Assembly (NCBI GenBank): GCA_002077065.1
Contig: NAJO01000029.1
Span: forward strand, 124,001-188,000
Reading direction: 5' to 3'
DNA: 64,000 nt
From: Cryoendolithus antarcticus
Taxonomy: Eukaryota > Ascomycota > Dothideomycetes > Cladosporiales > Cladosporiaceae
Below the pieces are notes generated by a model. That model was not told the DNA's origin. It saw only the letters and a program-made list of their open reading frames with translations, and ran no database searches. Below, piece by piece: positions 1 through 11,200 of the stretch. A program made the position numbers and the translations under genes. Positions within the stretch are counted from its first letter, which is position 1. The number at the start of each line of letters is the position of its first letter.

Positions 1-36
1 TTCGGGCGTTGGCTATCCCTCGCGGTCCAACCACTC

Positions 37-1072
37 TCACGTGTAAGCATGCGGCGCACTCTGATACTTAAAGAACGTCTTCGCGCAGTGCCCAAATACC
101 ATCGTCCCGTTAGTCCTCTTCTGCAACCCCTTGATCATCTGATGACTCCTGACCCAGTCGTCATGATCCCTCGCCAGCCATCCCTGCGGCACACTCGCAT
201 AGAAGTTCTCCTCAACATGATACTGATCCGTCGTGAAAATCCAGGTCCCGCTCTCTCGCAAGTTGACCTGCATGATGCACAATCCTGGCGTGTGACCCGG
301 AGCATGGCGAATATTGATCCCGGGTGCCAACTCGAGGAAGTCACCGTGAAAGGGAACCCAGTTCACGTCGAAGGTGAGGTCCTTGGGGAGGTAGACGCCC
401 AGGTCTGATTTGGAGGCGACGGAGTAGAAGGCGTGTTTCAGCTCGGCTTCGTGGACGTAGATTGGGATATCGGTGCCTCGGAAGTGCTCGAGGCCACCGG
501 CGTGATCGAGGTGGAGATGCCCCATAATTACGGCCTTGATGTCTTTGATGTCGTGGCTGTGGCGAGGGTGTCAGGTACTCATTCGACTCTGAGATACCAG
601 ACAGAAGACTTACCCAGTCTTGGCGATCTGCGCAGTGAGCTCTTGCTCGGGACTGTAATCGACCTGCGCGAAGATGTCGTTCAAAGGCGCGCCCCAGACT
701 TCGGGGTAGTCTTTGCTATTGGAATCGATCAGTGTCCAATCCCACTACCTACGCATAGCCAAGTCTGGCTTACCCAGTCCCCGTCTCGAACAATATGAGA
801 CCTTCCGTCGGATGCTCGATCAGCACCGATATGACGACCAGCTTTCTACGAACGTGCGGCGGATTCGGGTTTGATAGAGTGGAAGTGCCGCCGCCACGAA
901 GGAAGAAGCCGTCGTCGGCCTCGAGATTGCCGCAGTGGAGGAGCCACATTTTCGTGCCCTACTATGTCAGCCACTTACGCCAGGACTCGATGCTTCAGGC
1001 TTCTTCGTAACTTACCTCTGGGGCCTGATTGACATTGTCGAGGCCAAACTTTGTGGGCGTATTGGTCGACAT
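37..1072 (-). CDS. MBL-fold lactonase-like hydrolase
   Basis: Metallo-beta-lactamase-fold hydrolase of the AttM/AiiA (N-acyl homoserine lactonase-like) group. Four exons, read by eye on the minus strand: 1072-1016, 958-774, 715-614 and 556-37. All donors are GTAAG-type and the introns are 57-58 bp. The spliced product is 287 residues, the usual size for this family. The zinc-binding motif MGHLHLDHAGG (HxHxDH) begins at the third junction. The first half has the family block WLLHCGNLEADDGFFLRGGG, then ETGTGKDYPEVWGAPLNDIF; a later conserved HAPGHTPG carries the next metal histidine, and FGHC lies near the C-terminus. No signal peptide, so probably cytosolic. The family opens lactone rings, but many fungal members have no known substrate, so quorum-quenching activity is inference only. 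Confidence 0.88.
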
Positions 1073-1722
1073 GACCGATCCTAGTGCTCTTATCACGTTC
1101 GGGTGATGTAAGACGCAATGACAACGACAACCACTGAAGAAAATATGCCGACACGAAATGTGAAGATCGAGCCCAGAGTACTTAGATATAAGGTACCTTC
1201 TGCTCAAGCATTGATCTGATCTCGCCATACCTTCACCTACCTGTAACACGCCTGACACCACATCTACCCCACTTCAACCTTCGGATCAGCGCTTCGCTCC
1301 AGAACTCAGATGACGAGCACCGAGGAACGATGATGGGGCTTTACTGGTACAGTGCGGTTCGAGTGCGGATGAAGCATGCTGAAGTCCCGTTGGCTGCAGT
1401 GTCGAGCATTGAGGTGCTTGGTTATGGAACTCGGCCTGGGCCATGCGCGATGCGCGCAAGCGTGGGGGAATGGAGTCGCGTACAAATACCAAGTGGACTT
1501 TTGACGATAGCGGAATACTCGCTGCGCACGCGAAGTGATCGATGCGTGTGAAGTGGTGATGTGGTGGCGTTCAAGTTGCAGGCGGCGAAGTTCAGATTCG
1601 ACGTGCATGACCCAATGCGAGCACGGACCGCAGTACCTACCCTCAGGATAACGACCGTTCCTCCAAAGATCAACGCAGACAGGCCACAGCAGGCACAGAT
1701 CAAAGCCTTATACACGCGTATC
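1073..1722. other. Intergenic, 5' of lactonase and 3' of Ca2+ pump
   Basis: About 650 bp between the lactonase start and the stop of the P-type ATPase. It should hold the lactonase promoter and the pump's 3' untranslated region. Overlapping short frames on both strands show no recognisable domain. No tRNA or repeat seen. Confidence 0.5.
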
Positions 1723-4700
1723 CTACACACTCCCGCTATACCCTCTCCCAGCGCCTCTCGTTCGCTTTCGCCTCTCCCATTCCTTCCTCCCCTCATCAAC
1801 CCAAAGCACCAGACTGGCCATCGCCACCAACCTGATTAAATCCCCTAACCCAAGCGCCTCGGTCTGGAATACCCTCTGCAATGGTGGGAAGTATATGACC
1901 ATGCCCTGCCCGATCAGACTACCAGCGACAGCCCAATTGAACATCCGGTTACTGCCCTTGCCCCACAACGGTACTTCACCTCTCAGCACTGATTTCGTAG
2001 AGGAGCGGCAGGCCAAGGCAGAAGCCATGTCAAATAGCACGAATTGCGTGAAGGTTAGAGTTGTGTCGCGGGCGCTGACGGAGTGCGCAGCTAGGTCGGC
2101 AGGCGTGAGATTCGAGACGTAGGTGTAGAGTGTGCCGAGCAGGATTACTGTGGCGGACTGGAGAACGCGGCGGATTAGACGGGGGTGGAGGACTCGTGCA
2201 TTCCGGGGTCGGGGCGGAGATTGCAAGAGCACGGGATCGACAGGTTCGACGCCGAGGGACTGGGCTGGAGGGCCGTCCATGAGGATGTCTGGAGCGCAGA
2301 GATTAGCGACATGAGAGTTTACGTAGTCCGCGGGAAGTACTTACTGATCCACAGGATCTGCATCGAATTGAGTGGATTCTTCCATCCGCCCAGCGAGCTC
2401 AGCATCACAAGCCCCAATGCCGCCCCAGATGTGCTGAGCTGGAATGTGAGGAAGTTCTGAATGTTGTGGAAGATGCCTTTGCCTTCCTCAATGGCACTCA
2501 GTATCGTACTGAAATCATCATCTGTCAAGATCATGTCTGCAGCCTCTTTGGCCACATCTGTGCCCAGCTTGCCCATGCTAATGCCAATGTCTGCTTTCTT
2601 CAGCGCAGGGGCGTCATTGACGCCATCGCCAGTCATGGCTACCACGTCGCCTCGCGCTTGGAGTGCGCGGATAATCTTGAGCTTGTGGTCGGGACTTGTG
2701 CGCGCGAAGATGGAGACGCGGGACATGGCTTCTGTCAATGCCTCGTCTGTCATTGTGTCTAGTTGATCGCCGCGCAGGACGGGTGAGCCGAGTGCGGAGT
2801 TGAGATTGACAGGCATGCCTATCTTACGCGCGATAGCGACGGCTGTAGGCTCGGCGTCGCCGGTGATCATGATGACTTTGACGCCACCTGCCATTAGGCG
2901 GCGTATGCTGCGATCAACGCCAGGCCGAGGTGGATCTGACATGCCAACGAGGCCGGCAAAGGTGAGACCATTGTATGCAGCGTCTGTCGCAGTAGCATCT
3001 GTATTGCCGTTCAGCATTGGAGTCGAGGCACCGCCGCGAATGCGGTTCGTAGCCAGTCTGTCGAGCCTAACCACGCCCGAAGCAAATGCAAGTACTCGCA
3101 GTCCCTCTTCTGCCATAGCATTTGCAGCCAGGTTGATCTCAGCGATGCGCTTTGCATCCAGTACGACCTCATCGCCCTGGCTCGTCAAGTATGTGTCGCA
3201 ACGATCGATGACTCGCTCGACAGCGCCTTTAACGTATGCCGTAGAGTCACCCTGCTGTCCACTGACAACGACACCTTGCCACTTGCGCTCGCTCGAGAAG
3301 GGCGTCTCCTGCTTTCGTGAACCGAGGCGCTCCCGTATGTCCTCCTCGTCAAAGGAGTCAAGCAGGTCGAGACAGGCCACGTCGGTAGGCTGCCCTGCCC
3401 ATCGGCTCTTTGCGTGTGCAAGATCGTCTCCGCCAGTGCTAGCTAGTACAGCAGCACTTGCGGCAGTGGTAGTGCCATGAGTGTGGGTGTTCAGTCTTGC
3501 GTTATTCACCACATTGGCGACCCGAAGAAGTCGCTGGGTTATCGGCGCATTCGCAGCTTGCGAGCGGACTGTCTTCGTGTCCCGCGGCGCAGCGTCGTCA
3601 AATCCCCACATCTTGGTTACAGTCATGTGATTCATGGTTAACGTTCCGGTCTTATCGCTGCACACAACATTGACACAGCCAAGCGTCTCTACGCTCGGCA
3701 GCCGGCGCATGATGGCATTCCGCTTGCTCATGCGCAGCACCCCAAGAGCCAGTGTGACAGTCACAATAATCGGCAGTCCTTCGGGTATGGCGGCCACAGC
3801 CAGACTAACGCCGATCTGGAAGAGCTCCAGGAACTTCATGCCACGCCACAGCCCGACCATCATGATCAGTGCGATGACTCCGAAAGACATGTAGCTCAAC
3901 TCCTTGCCCAGACGATCCATACTTTGCTGTAGTGGTGTTCGTGGACTCTCAATCTCCTGTAGCGATGCACTGATGGCGCCGAATTCAGTGTCACCGCCGG
4001 TGCTAACCACGATGCCGTGTCCATAACCAGATCTTACGAGTGTCCCCATGAATGCAAAATTGGCCTGCTCACTCAGGCGCAGTGCAACACTAATGGACGG
4101 GTCTGCCGAGTCCACGTATGCAGGCGATAGTGATCCATTCTGGCCAGATGACTTTACCGGGACCTCAGCAGTCTTCCGGACAGGCTCATTTTCACCCGTG
4201 AGGTTGCTCTCATCAATGCTCAGATCCGCGGCGTGTGTGATCCGCATGTCAGCGGGAATGCGATCGCCAGTGTGAAAGAGCACGAGATCCCCAGTGACCA
4301 GCTGTGTAGCAGAGATCGTCGTGCTCGCCTTGTCGGCTGTTGCCTCATCATCCGCTCCCGATACTCGAACTGCACCACTCGCTTTCCCTCCTATCTCGTC
4401 GCTCCCTGCGGCCACGTTGCTCCGGATGACATGCGCGCTATGCGGAACCAGCTGATTCAATGCTTCGAGACTTTTCTCACTCCGGTACTCCTGAACGAAC
4501 GCCACGCTCACTACGATCGTCACCGCGACTGCTATACTGATCGCATCCTCTGCATTTCCCATCAAAGCTGATATGGCCGCGCTGGCAAGCAGCAAAAGGA
4601 TCAGGGTCTCCTGAAATTGCTTGACGAAGCGCAGCCATAGCGGCTCCGGCTCCTCGTGTGGCAGCTCATTCGTCCCCTGAATGTGCAACCTTGTGGTCGC

Positions 4701-4970
4701 ATCGGAAGGACTCAACCCGTGTGTCAGGGAAGTCGAGTGCCGTAGTGCGACCTCCGCCGTGGACAGGGTCGAGTGCTCGGACGTTATCGACTGTTGGCCG
4801 GGGAGTCTGATGCGTGACTTCGCACGTCGGTGCGCTCTGGGCGGCTCTGGAGCACGAGGAGCGAGGGAAGCGGTCGCATGAGGTGGAGGGGCGGCATTGT
4901 AGAGCGGCAGGGCCGGGGTAGAGGCTCTGGACATTGTCGTGCGGCCATCAAGTCGAGACCATACTGACAC
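1723..4970 (-). CDS. PMR1: PMR1/SPCA-type Ca2+/Mn2+-transporting P-type ATPase
   Basis: P2A-type pump moving cytosolic Ca2+ and Mn2+ into the Golgi lumen. Two exons, 4970-2345 and 2288-1723, give 1,063 residues; a start at Met13 is also possible. Seen in order: N-terminal cation-ATPase domain, first membrane pair near residues 115-160, LTGEN (257-261), PEGLP in M4 (396-400), phosphorylation motif CSDKTGTLT with Asp439, TGD near 703-705, GDGVND (781-786), then C-terminal membrane helices. The 56-bp intron falls inside M6; joining it restores [13 protein letters not shown], with the Asn, Asp and Gln known from yeast Pmr1 to select Ca2+/Mn2+. That separates it from SERCA or vacuolar Pmc1-type pumps. 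The N-terminal 60 residues are Ala/Pro-rich and longer than in yeast. Confidence 0.93.
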
Positions 4971-5520
4971 CTGTCGTGCTCATCTATAATTGGTCTTGCT
5001 TGAGGAAACGGAGCTGGTGTTTTTGCTTCAAGTATCGCAGCAAATCTCTTGGCGGACCTCTGAAGCAAGTTAAAACCACTCAAGGCGCCTGTATCATATG
5101 TCAAGACACGGTCTCGGACATGAATGGGCTTGAGAATTGTGTGGCCTCAGGCACAATATCCAAAGTTGGCCAGTGACGTTGCGCTAAGATCTCGGGGAAC
5201 GTTCGGGCGAGATCCCGACAGCTGCCTCACGCTTGCACAACGCGTGCTCTGACCAGCCACTCCATGCGCCAACGCTCACAACACCACTTGCTACGCCTCG
5301 CCCATCGACATTTGCTACCCGTTGTATCAGCAGCATACGAGCAACACTATGCTATCGCCATCTTGCTAGTTTCTGAACGATCAGACTTGCTCGCTTTGGA
5401 CGCGCTGGACGGGGCAACAACAAACGCGTCCATCACCTACGCGCGCGACGGCGATTGGAGACATTGACTTATCGCCACCACTATTGTTGCGCATAGCTCC
5501 TACACTCCAACACCGCCAAC
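4971..5520. promoter_or_regulatory. Divergent promoter region, PMR1 / RAD21
   Basis: A 550-bp region between divergently transcribed genes, with no credible coding frame. Two ACGCGT hexamers, at 5240-5245 and 5424-5429, match the MluI cell-cycle box bound by MBF in yeasts. The second lies about 90 bp before the RAD21 ATG. The ATG context is CCAACATG. Confidence 0.5.
5240..5429. promoter_or_regulatory. Two ACGCGT (MCB-like) sites upstream of RAD21
   Basis: Hexamers at 5240-5245 and 5424-5429; palindromic, so strand-neutral. In yeasts MBF binds this box to drive G1/S genes, including the budding yeast cohesin gene MCD1. The divergent PMR1 gene shares the region, so assignment to RAD21 is inference. 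Confidence 0.4.
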
Positions 5521-7442
5521 ATGTTCTACTCGGAATCGCTCTTAGCCAAGACAGGCCCGCTGGCTCGTGTCTGGCTGGCGTCCAACTTCGAGCGCAAGCT
5601 CACAAAGCAGGGCGTACTGCAGTCGAATCTGGAGGACAATGTGAAGAATATCGTTGGCCAGGGCCAAGCGCCCATGGCTTTACGGCTGAGTGGACAGTTG
5701 CTGTTGGGTGTGGTGCGCATCTACAGCAGGAAGGCGCGGTACTTGCTGGATGATTGCTCGGAGGCATTGAGCAAGTTGAAGATGGTGCGCATGAATGCTG
5801 CGCTATTGGGGTTGGACGCCGAGACTGACATTGTTCGCAGGCATTCAAGCCAGGCAATGTTGATCTACCTGGAGGCCAATCACACGCTGCAGCACCAGGT
5901 GCACTCATTCTTCCCGACACAATCACCGAGCTTGACCTTCTGGCGCCTCTCCCGGACCCAGATCTGCTTCTGCTAGAACCTTCGACTGGTGGACGCAACA
6001 ACACAATGCTCGACTTCGGTGCCAGTCAGCTTCTCCCGGACAGTCAAGTGACACCTTCGCGACGGCACCGAGGACAAGCACTACAGCTCGAAGATGACGA
6101 CCTTGGACTCGACCTTGGCTTCGGACCTGATGAGTTGGCAAACAAGTCTACGCCATTCGGCCAAGACCGCAGTATCGAAATCGGGCGGCGAGCTGCGACA
6201 CCACGCAACAATGAGCCCACACTTCTGGAAGACGACGATCTTGGACTTGATCTTGGCTTCGGCGACACGACACTTGGGCGCGACAGCACCGTGCATGCGC
6301 CTCAAGACGACTTCATGCCCATGGTAGAGGACGACTACCAGATGGGCGACGTGGTAGAGGTTGTGGACGAGATTGCACAGGCCAATGCAGAGGCGCTGGC
6401 GAGAGCATCGGCACACGCTGCCAGCCGATTGCGCAACTCCGAGTCTCCGCTCTCATCAGTGCAGTCGAGCATTGATCGGCAACTGGAGAAGACATTCCAA
6501 CTGGATCTTACCGCAATGGAGGAGCAAGACCCCACAATTGTGCAAGCAGCACAGCGTATCAAGCGCCGACGAGTGCTACCCCAGGATACGCAGATTGAAC
6601 TTCACAACAGCCAGATCAAGCACCAGCAGGAGGATCGCTCGGCTATCACCCGAGCACCTGAGTTCTTGCCGCGCGACCCTCTCCTGCTGCAGCTGATGGA
6701 GATGCAGCGCAACGGTGGCTTTGTGTCAAACATCATGGGTGACGGTCGTATGCAGGGCTGGGCGCCCGAGCTACGAGGCATCCTGAGTGTCGACGTGGTG
6801 CGCAAAGCCAACAAGCGTAAGCGCGACAGCGGCATCGCAGATGTTGAGACAGGCAGTGAGCGACAGGAGACGCCTCGCCTCGAGCTGCCACTAGAGGAGG
6901 ATGAAGGCTTCCAGCAACCCGATGCCTTCGGCGCCGACGCGACAGAAGGCGCCATCCCGTTTCAAAGCGACGGTCTTCAGCCCCTGGCCGATGACTTCCA
7001 ACCCATCCCTAACGACGACGTAGACTACACGAACATCAACGACGCCCCATTCGACATCACCGAAGCGCCTCTCCTCCACCCCTCGCAAGCTGGCCCGGTG
7101 TCGCTCGGCACGAAGACTGCTGTCCACCTCCTACGAAAGCACTTTGCGCCCGGCCACGCAGCAACGTCAGCAGAGCCGCCTACACCCAGTAAGCGCACGA
7201 GGAACGAGGCGCTATTCACAGATCTATGTCCCGAGGCTACGACGAGTCGACAGGATGCTACGAAGATGTTCTTCGAGCTTCTGGTACTGGGGACGAAGGA
7301 TGCGGTCAAGGTTGAGCAGGGGAGTGATGGCTTAGGGCTGCCGATCAGGGTGCGAGGCAAGCGCGGACTATGGGGAGATTGGGCGGAGATGGGGACGCAG
7401 CAGGTTGTTGGAGGCGAGGGGGCTGTGGAGCAAGAGGTTTGA
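5521..7442 (+). CDS. RAD21: Cohesin kleisin subunit Rad21/Scc1
   Basis: Alpha-kleisin that closes the Smc1-Smc3 cohesin ring and is cut by separase at anaphase. Exon 1 is 5521-5784 and exon 2 is 5841-7442. The 56-bp intron restores the conserved KLKMAFKPGNVDLP that either frame alone breaks. The product is 621 residues, close to fission yeast Rad21. The N-terminal Rad21/Rec8 domain begins MFYSESLLAKTGPLARVWLA; the C-terminal winged helix includes KMFFELLVLGTKDAV and ends near the stop. Between them is an acidic, Gln-rich linker with the block LEDDDLGLDLGFG present twice and SIEIGRR at 6171-6191, matching the SxExGRR separase site of yeast Scc1. The vegetative paralogue is more likely than Rec8, from that site and the N-terminal sequence. 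Confidence 0.93.
6171..6191 (+). other. Predicted separase cleavage site in Rad21
   Basis: Encodes SIEIGRR, matching the SxExGRR pattern of the two mapped yeast Scc1 sites. Cleavage would follow the first arginine. It lies between the two copies of LEDDDLGLDLGFG in the acidic linker, where separase sites are expected. No second site of this quality was found in the protein. Confidence 0.6.
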
Positions 7443-8271
7443 GGTGAACATATTGGGTTCCCTGGGTGATTTGTGATGAGCTTGGGTGTTCGGCGCTTTT
7501 GTGATGGCGGTGGTGAGCCGACTCTGAGATACCTTGCCTGAAGTGCACGATTGTAGCAGTATTGAACGTTCCAACTGGAATTATCAGGATCTGCCTCATC
7601 GTCCTTACAACCTTCGTCCGAGTTGTGCCCGCGATGATTATTTGCTGGATATCTCTGCTTTCCCAAAGTCTGTACGGCTCCATGCTACTGCCATTACAAG
7701 CGGACCTAAAGAGGGATTGGATCGATTCTTGAGGTCGCTGCTCTAAGTTCCGGACTCTCATCGTCACTCTTGTATACTGATGATTACGCTGAACAAGCTA
7801 ATAAGAGCATGACCCTCGTTGCGGACTTTTAGAGACGCAGATATGTGGCCTTTCCTACCTCATGTGATTCCAATATAAGCCCACGATCTTCCCGCATATC
7901 GGATCCCGTGGTTAAGCTTCCCGTGTTCTTAATAATCAATATGACGAACACGACACCCCGAACTGCTCCCCTCTGGCGCCGCGCTGTCGCATAGCTGACC
8001 GAGATTGCATCGACCAACCCTCAGGCTTCCTCATCCAACTCGCAACGCTGACGCATGCCTCTCTGGCCTTCTAATTCTCATTCTCATCTCCATCACCGAA
8101 CCTGTACTCAGCCCGCTGTCCCGGAGCTTCAACCTTCACGCCGACCTGGATTTGGACCCCAGCTCCACAGAGCACCGTGTCAAGCACCACGGGCGCGCGC
8201 GCACATGTCGCTCCGCTACCGTAGTTCCTGGTGGTAACGTCACGTAGTGTGCTCCCGTGCAGATAGCTCAA
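7443..8271. other. Intergenic, RAD21 3' end and histidine kinase 5' region
   Basis: About 830 bp. Short frames on both strands look random. No part of a protein-kinase domain is readable here in any frame, which matters because related histidine kinases carry one N-terminally. A CAG at 8260-8262 could be a splice acceptor, but no convincing upstream exon was found. Confidence 0.5.
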
Positions 8272-11200
8272 ATGGAGCGCCTCCGCACGCAAGAGAAGCA
8301 GCGCCGCCTTAACAACGGCGTCGGCCGCTCCGCCCCGCGCTCCCTGCACAGTCATGGCTCATCGTCAAGGGATGGCGATACCGCGACACCAGCTGGAAAC
8401 GGGAGCGCTTACGACGGCGAGAGCGAGGAGGCGAGGGAGCTCATGTCGCTGGACAAAGTTGCATCTCTTGACACCCGGCAGCTATCGGCGCGAAGTACGG
8501 CGTCGCGGAATTGGAATGATGGCGCTGCGAGTAGGATGCGAGCAAGGCATAGCAAGACGGAGGTCGTCTCGGTTTGCGGCGCAGCGGGGTTTGGGAAGAG
8601 TGCGCTGGTGCAGAGCGTACAGGCTACGGCGAGGAACCACGGGTACTTCACTTCTGCGAAGTTCGAACTGAATACACGGACGCCCTTTGGACCACTAACG
8701 AGAATCCTGAGTTCGCTGTTTAGACAGATATTCAGCGAGGAGGACGTCAGTACTGTGTTCCATCGGAACATCAGGGACGCGGTATTGCCGTTCTGGCCGA
8801 TGCTGCATTGCTACCTGGAACTTCCGGAATGGCTGCTGAATTCGGAGGGGAAGAGCGGAGGGAAGCAGAGTTGTCCGACTAGCGTGGGAGGCAAGAAGGT
8901 CTGCGATGCGGCGGCTACGCAGGAGTGGTTGAGGACTGGAGGGAGTAATAAGAGTTCGAGGTTCATGGTCATATTTCTGGACGTGCTGCGTTTACTAGCG
9001 ACGCAGAAGTTCATATGTTTCTGTCTGGACGACTTGCACTTCGCTGATGAGGAGTGTCTGGAACTACTGGGTCATATCGTGGGCGCAAGAATCCCTGTGG
9101 TCATCATTGTGACGCACAAAGGGGAAGAGGAGCTGGTACCGAGAGCGAGGGCGTTTCTGGAGAAGGCGACGAGGGTGCAGCTTGGTGCTTTCACGGACGA
9201 GGAGACTGCACAGTATGTTTCCGATACGATCATGCGGCCGAAAGAGTACTGTTTGTCGCTGGCGGCTGTCATTCAGGAAAAGACGCAGGGCAACCCGTTC
9301 TTCGTGCGGGAGATGCTGGACTCCTGCTACAGGAAGAAATGTCTCTACTACTGCTGGCGCTGCTCGCAGTGGGAGTTCAATCTGGACAGGGTGTTCAACG
9401 AGTTCGCAAGTCCGGATGCTGGGAAGTTCTCTAGTAACGACTTCATCACGCGCCGCATACTGGAACTGCCTGCTGATACTCAAGCGTTTCTGGCGTGGGC
9501 TGCACTCATCGGCCATCAATTCTCTTTCAACATGATCAAGTTCGTCATGAGCTGTGAGTGTTCGCATGCTTCGCCGCCGGAGTATCTGCCGCCTCTAGAG
9601 CAGGACGCCATACACGGCTTACAATCAGCGACGAGCAGCTTCTTGGTTGTCGGTACCGATGACGATGACTGGTTCCGATTTGCCCATGATCGCTACCTGA
9701 CGAGTGCGTTGACATTGTGCAACAAGTACGACACTGATGAAATGCATTATGTCCTTGCGTGTGCGCTGCTCAAGCACGAGCCGTACGACCCAACGACGCA
9801 GACTACGAGGATGCTGTTCATACAGGCTAGGCACATATGTGCCTCGATCAAGGTGATCAAACATCGGCGGACGGCGCGGAAGCCCTTCAGGGAGTTGCTG
9901 TATCAAGCTGCCGATGCGGCGCGAGATACAGGCGCCAGGGAGACGTGCCTAGAGTACTACCAGGGCTGTCTTGCGCTCCTGCAGGACAAGCCGTGGGACG
10001 GTGTACACGATGATGCCGAGTACGGTGAGACACTGACGCTTCATACCAGGGCTGCTGAAGCGAACTGGTATCTTGGCCGAAATGACGCAGCGATGCTTCT
10101 CCTTGGTGAGATCAAAGCCCATGCGGCGTCAGCCATGGATAAGGCTCCCGCTGCTATCATCGAGAGTCGACTGTGTGCGTCGCAGGGCAATAGCCATGGT
10201 GCTTTTGCGGCGCTTAAGGAGGCATTGCTGGGTATGGGTATCGAAATGCCAGTCAAGACTTGGGAGGACTGCGATGCGGAATTTCAACGCATCGTACCGC
10301 TCTTGCAGTCGGCATCAGCAGAGATTGATACGGCCACCCAGAAGCCCGTGTCCTCGGATCTGACGACGCTTGGGACTGTGCTGGTCGAAGCGATCTCAGC
10401 CTGCTTCTGGTCGGACTCTCTCCTCTTCTATCAGGGCTCCCTTGTGCTCATGGACGTTTACCTCAAGCGTGGCATATTTCCACAGGTGGGCCTGGGGTAC
10501 ATTCACATGGGCACCATCAGTATCTATCGCTTCAATCTGATCGAGCTCGGTTGCAATCTCGGCAAAGCTGGGCTTCGACTTTGCAACGCGTACAGCGAGG
10601 AACACTACGTCGGCGGCAGGGCATATTCTTTACACCCGTTTCTCCTCGGCCACATCGAGTCCGACGTACGATCACAGCTCACCGTACTGACCCGTGGTCA
10701 AGAAGCGTCAAACCTGGGAGGGGATCGCATCATGCAGCTGTTAAACCTGGGTATTGTCGCCGCATACCGAATTTGGGCTTCTGAAGGTCTGCAGCATATT
10801 GAGAACTTTATCGCGGCAATCAGCGAAGAGATCCCTGATTGGGACGAGAGCGTACGTGGCGGCGGATTTCTGATGTCTGCTAGACAGTACGCGCGCGCCA
10901 TGCAGGGGAAGACGTACGTTAAGAGTGCGGCCACCATTATGAATGACGAGCAGCACACTTCAGAGGGCTACAAGGCTTGGGTAAGTACGCGAGCGTCAAA
11001 TCCGCTCAATACTCTGACGGTGTATGGGGCCTATGAGATTGACGTGTTGTTCCGATATGGTTACTACCATGAAGCTCTAGCAATGGGTGAATTGCTGCTT
11101 GGTAGTCTGGAGAAGCTGTGGTGCTCGCGCTACAACTACTCGAGTCTCTTCTTCCTTTCACTTTCCCTGGTGGCTGTCATCAGAGAGGATCCGGAGCGAG

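Noticed and set aside
1350..1372. GGTTCGAGT resembling a tRNA B box
   Set aside because: Flanking bases do not form a T-arm and no A box precedes it at a suitable distance.
2800..3480. 226-codon plus-strand frame
   Set aside because: Lies wholly antisense to the catalytic part of the PMR1 gene; Arg/Ser/Ala-rich with no domain. A shadow of high-GC coding sequence.
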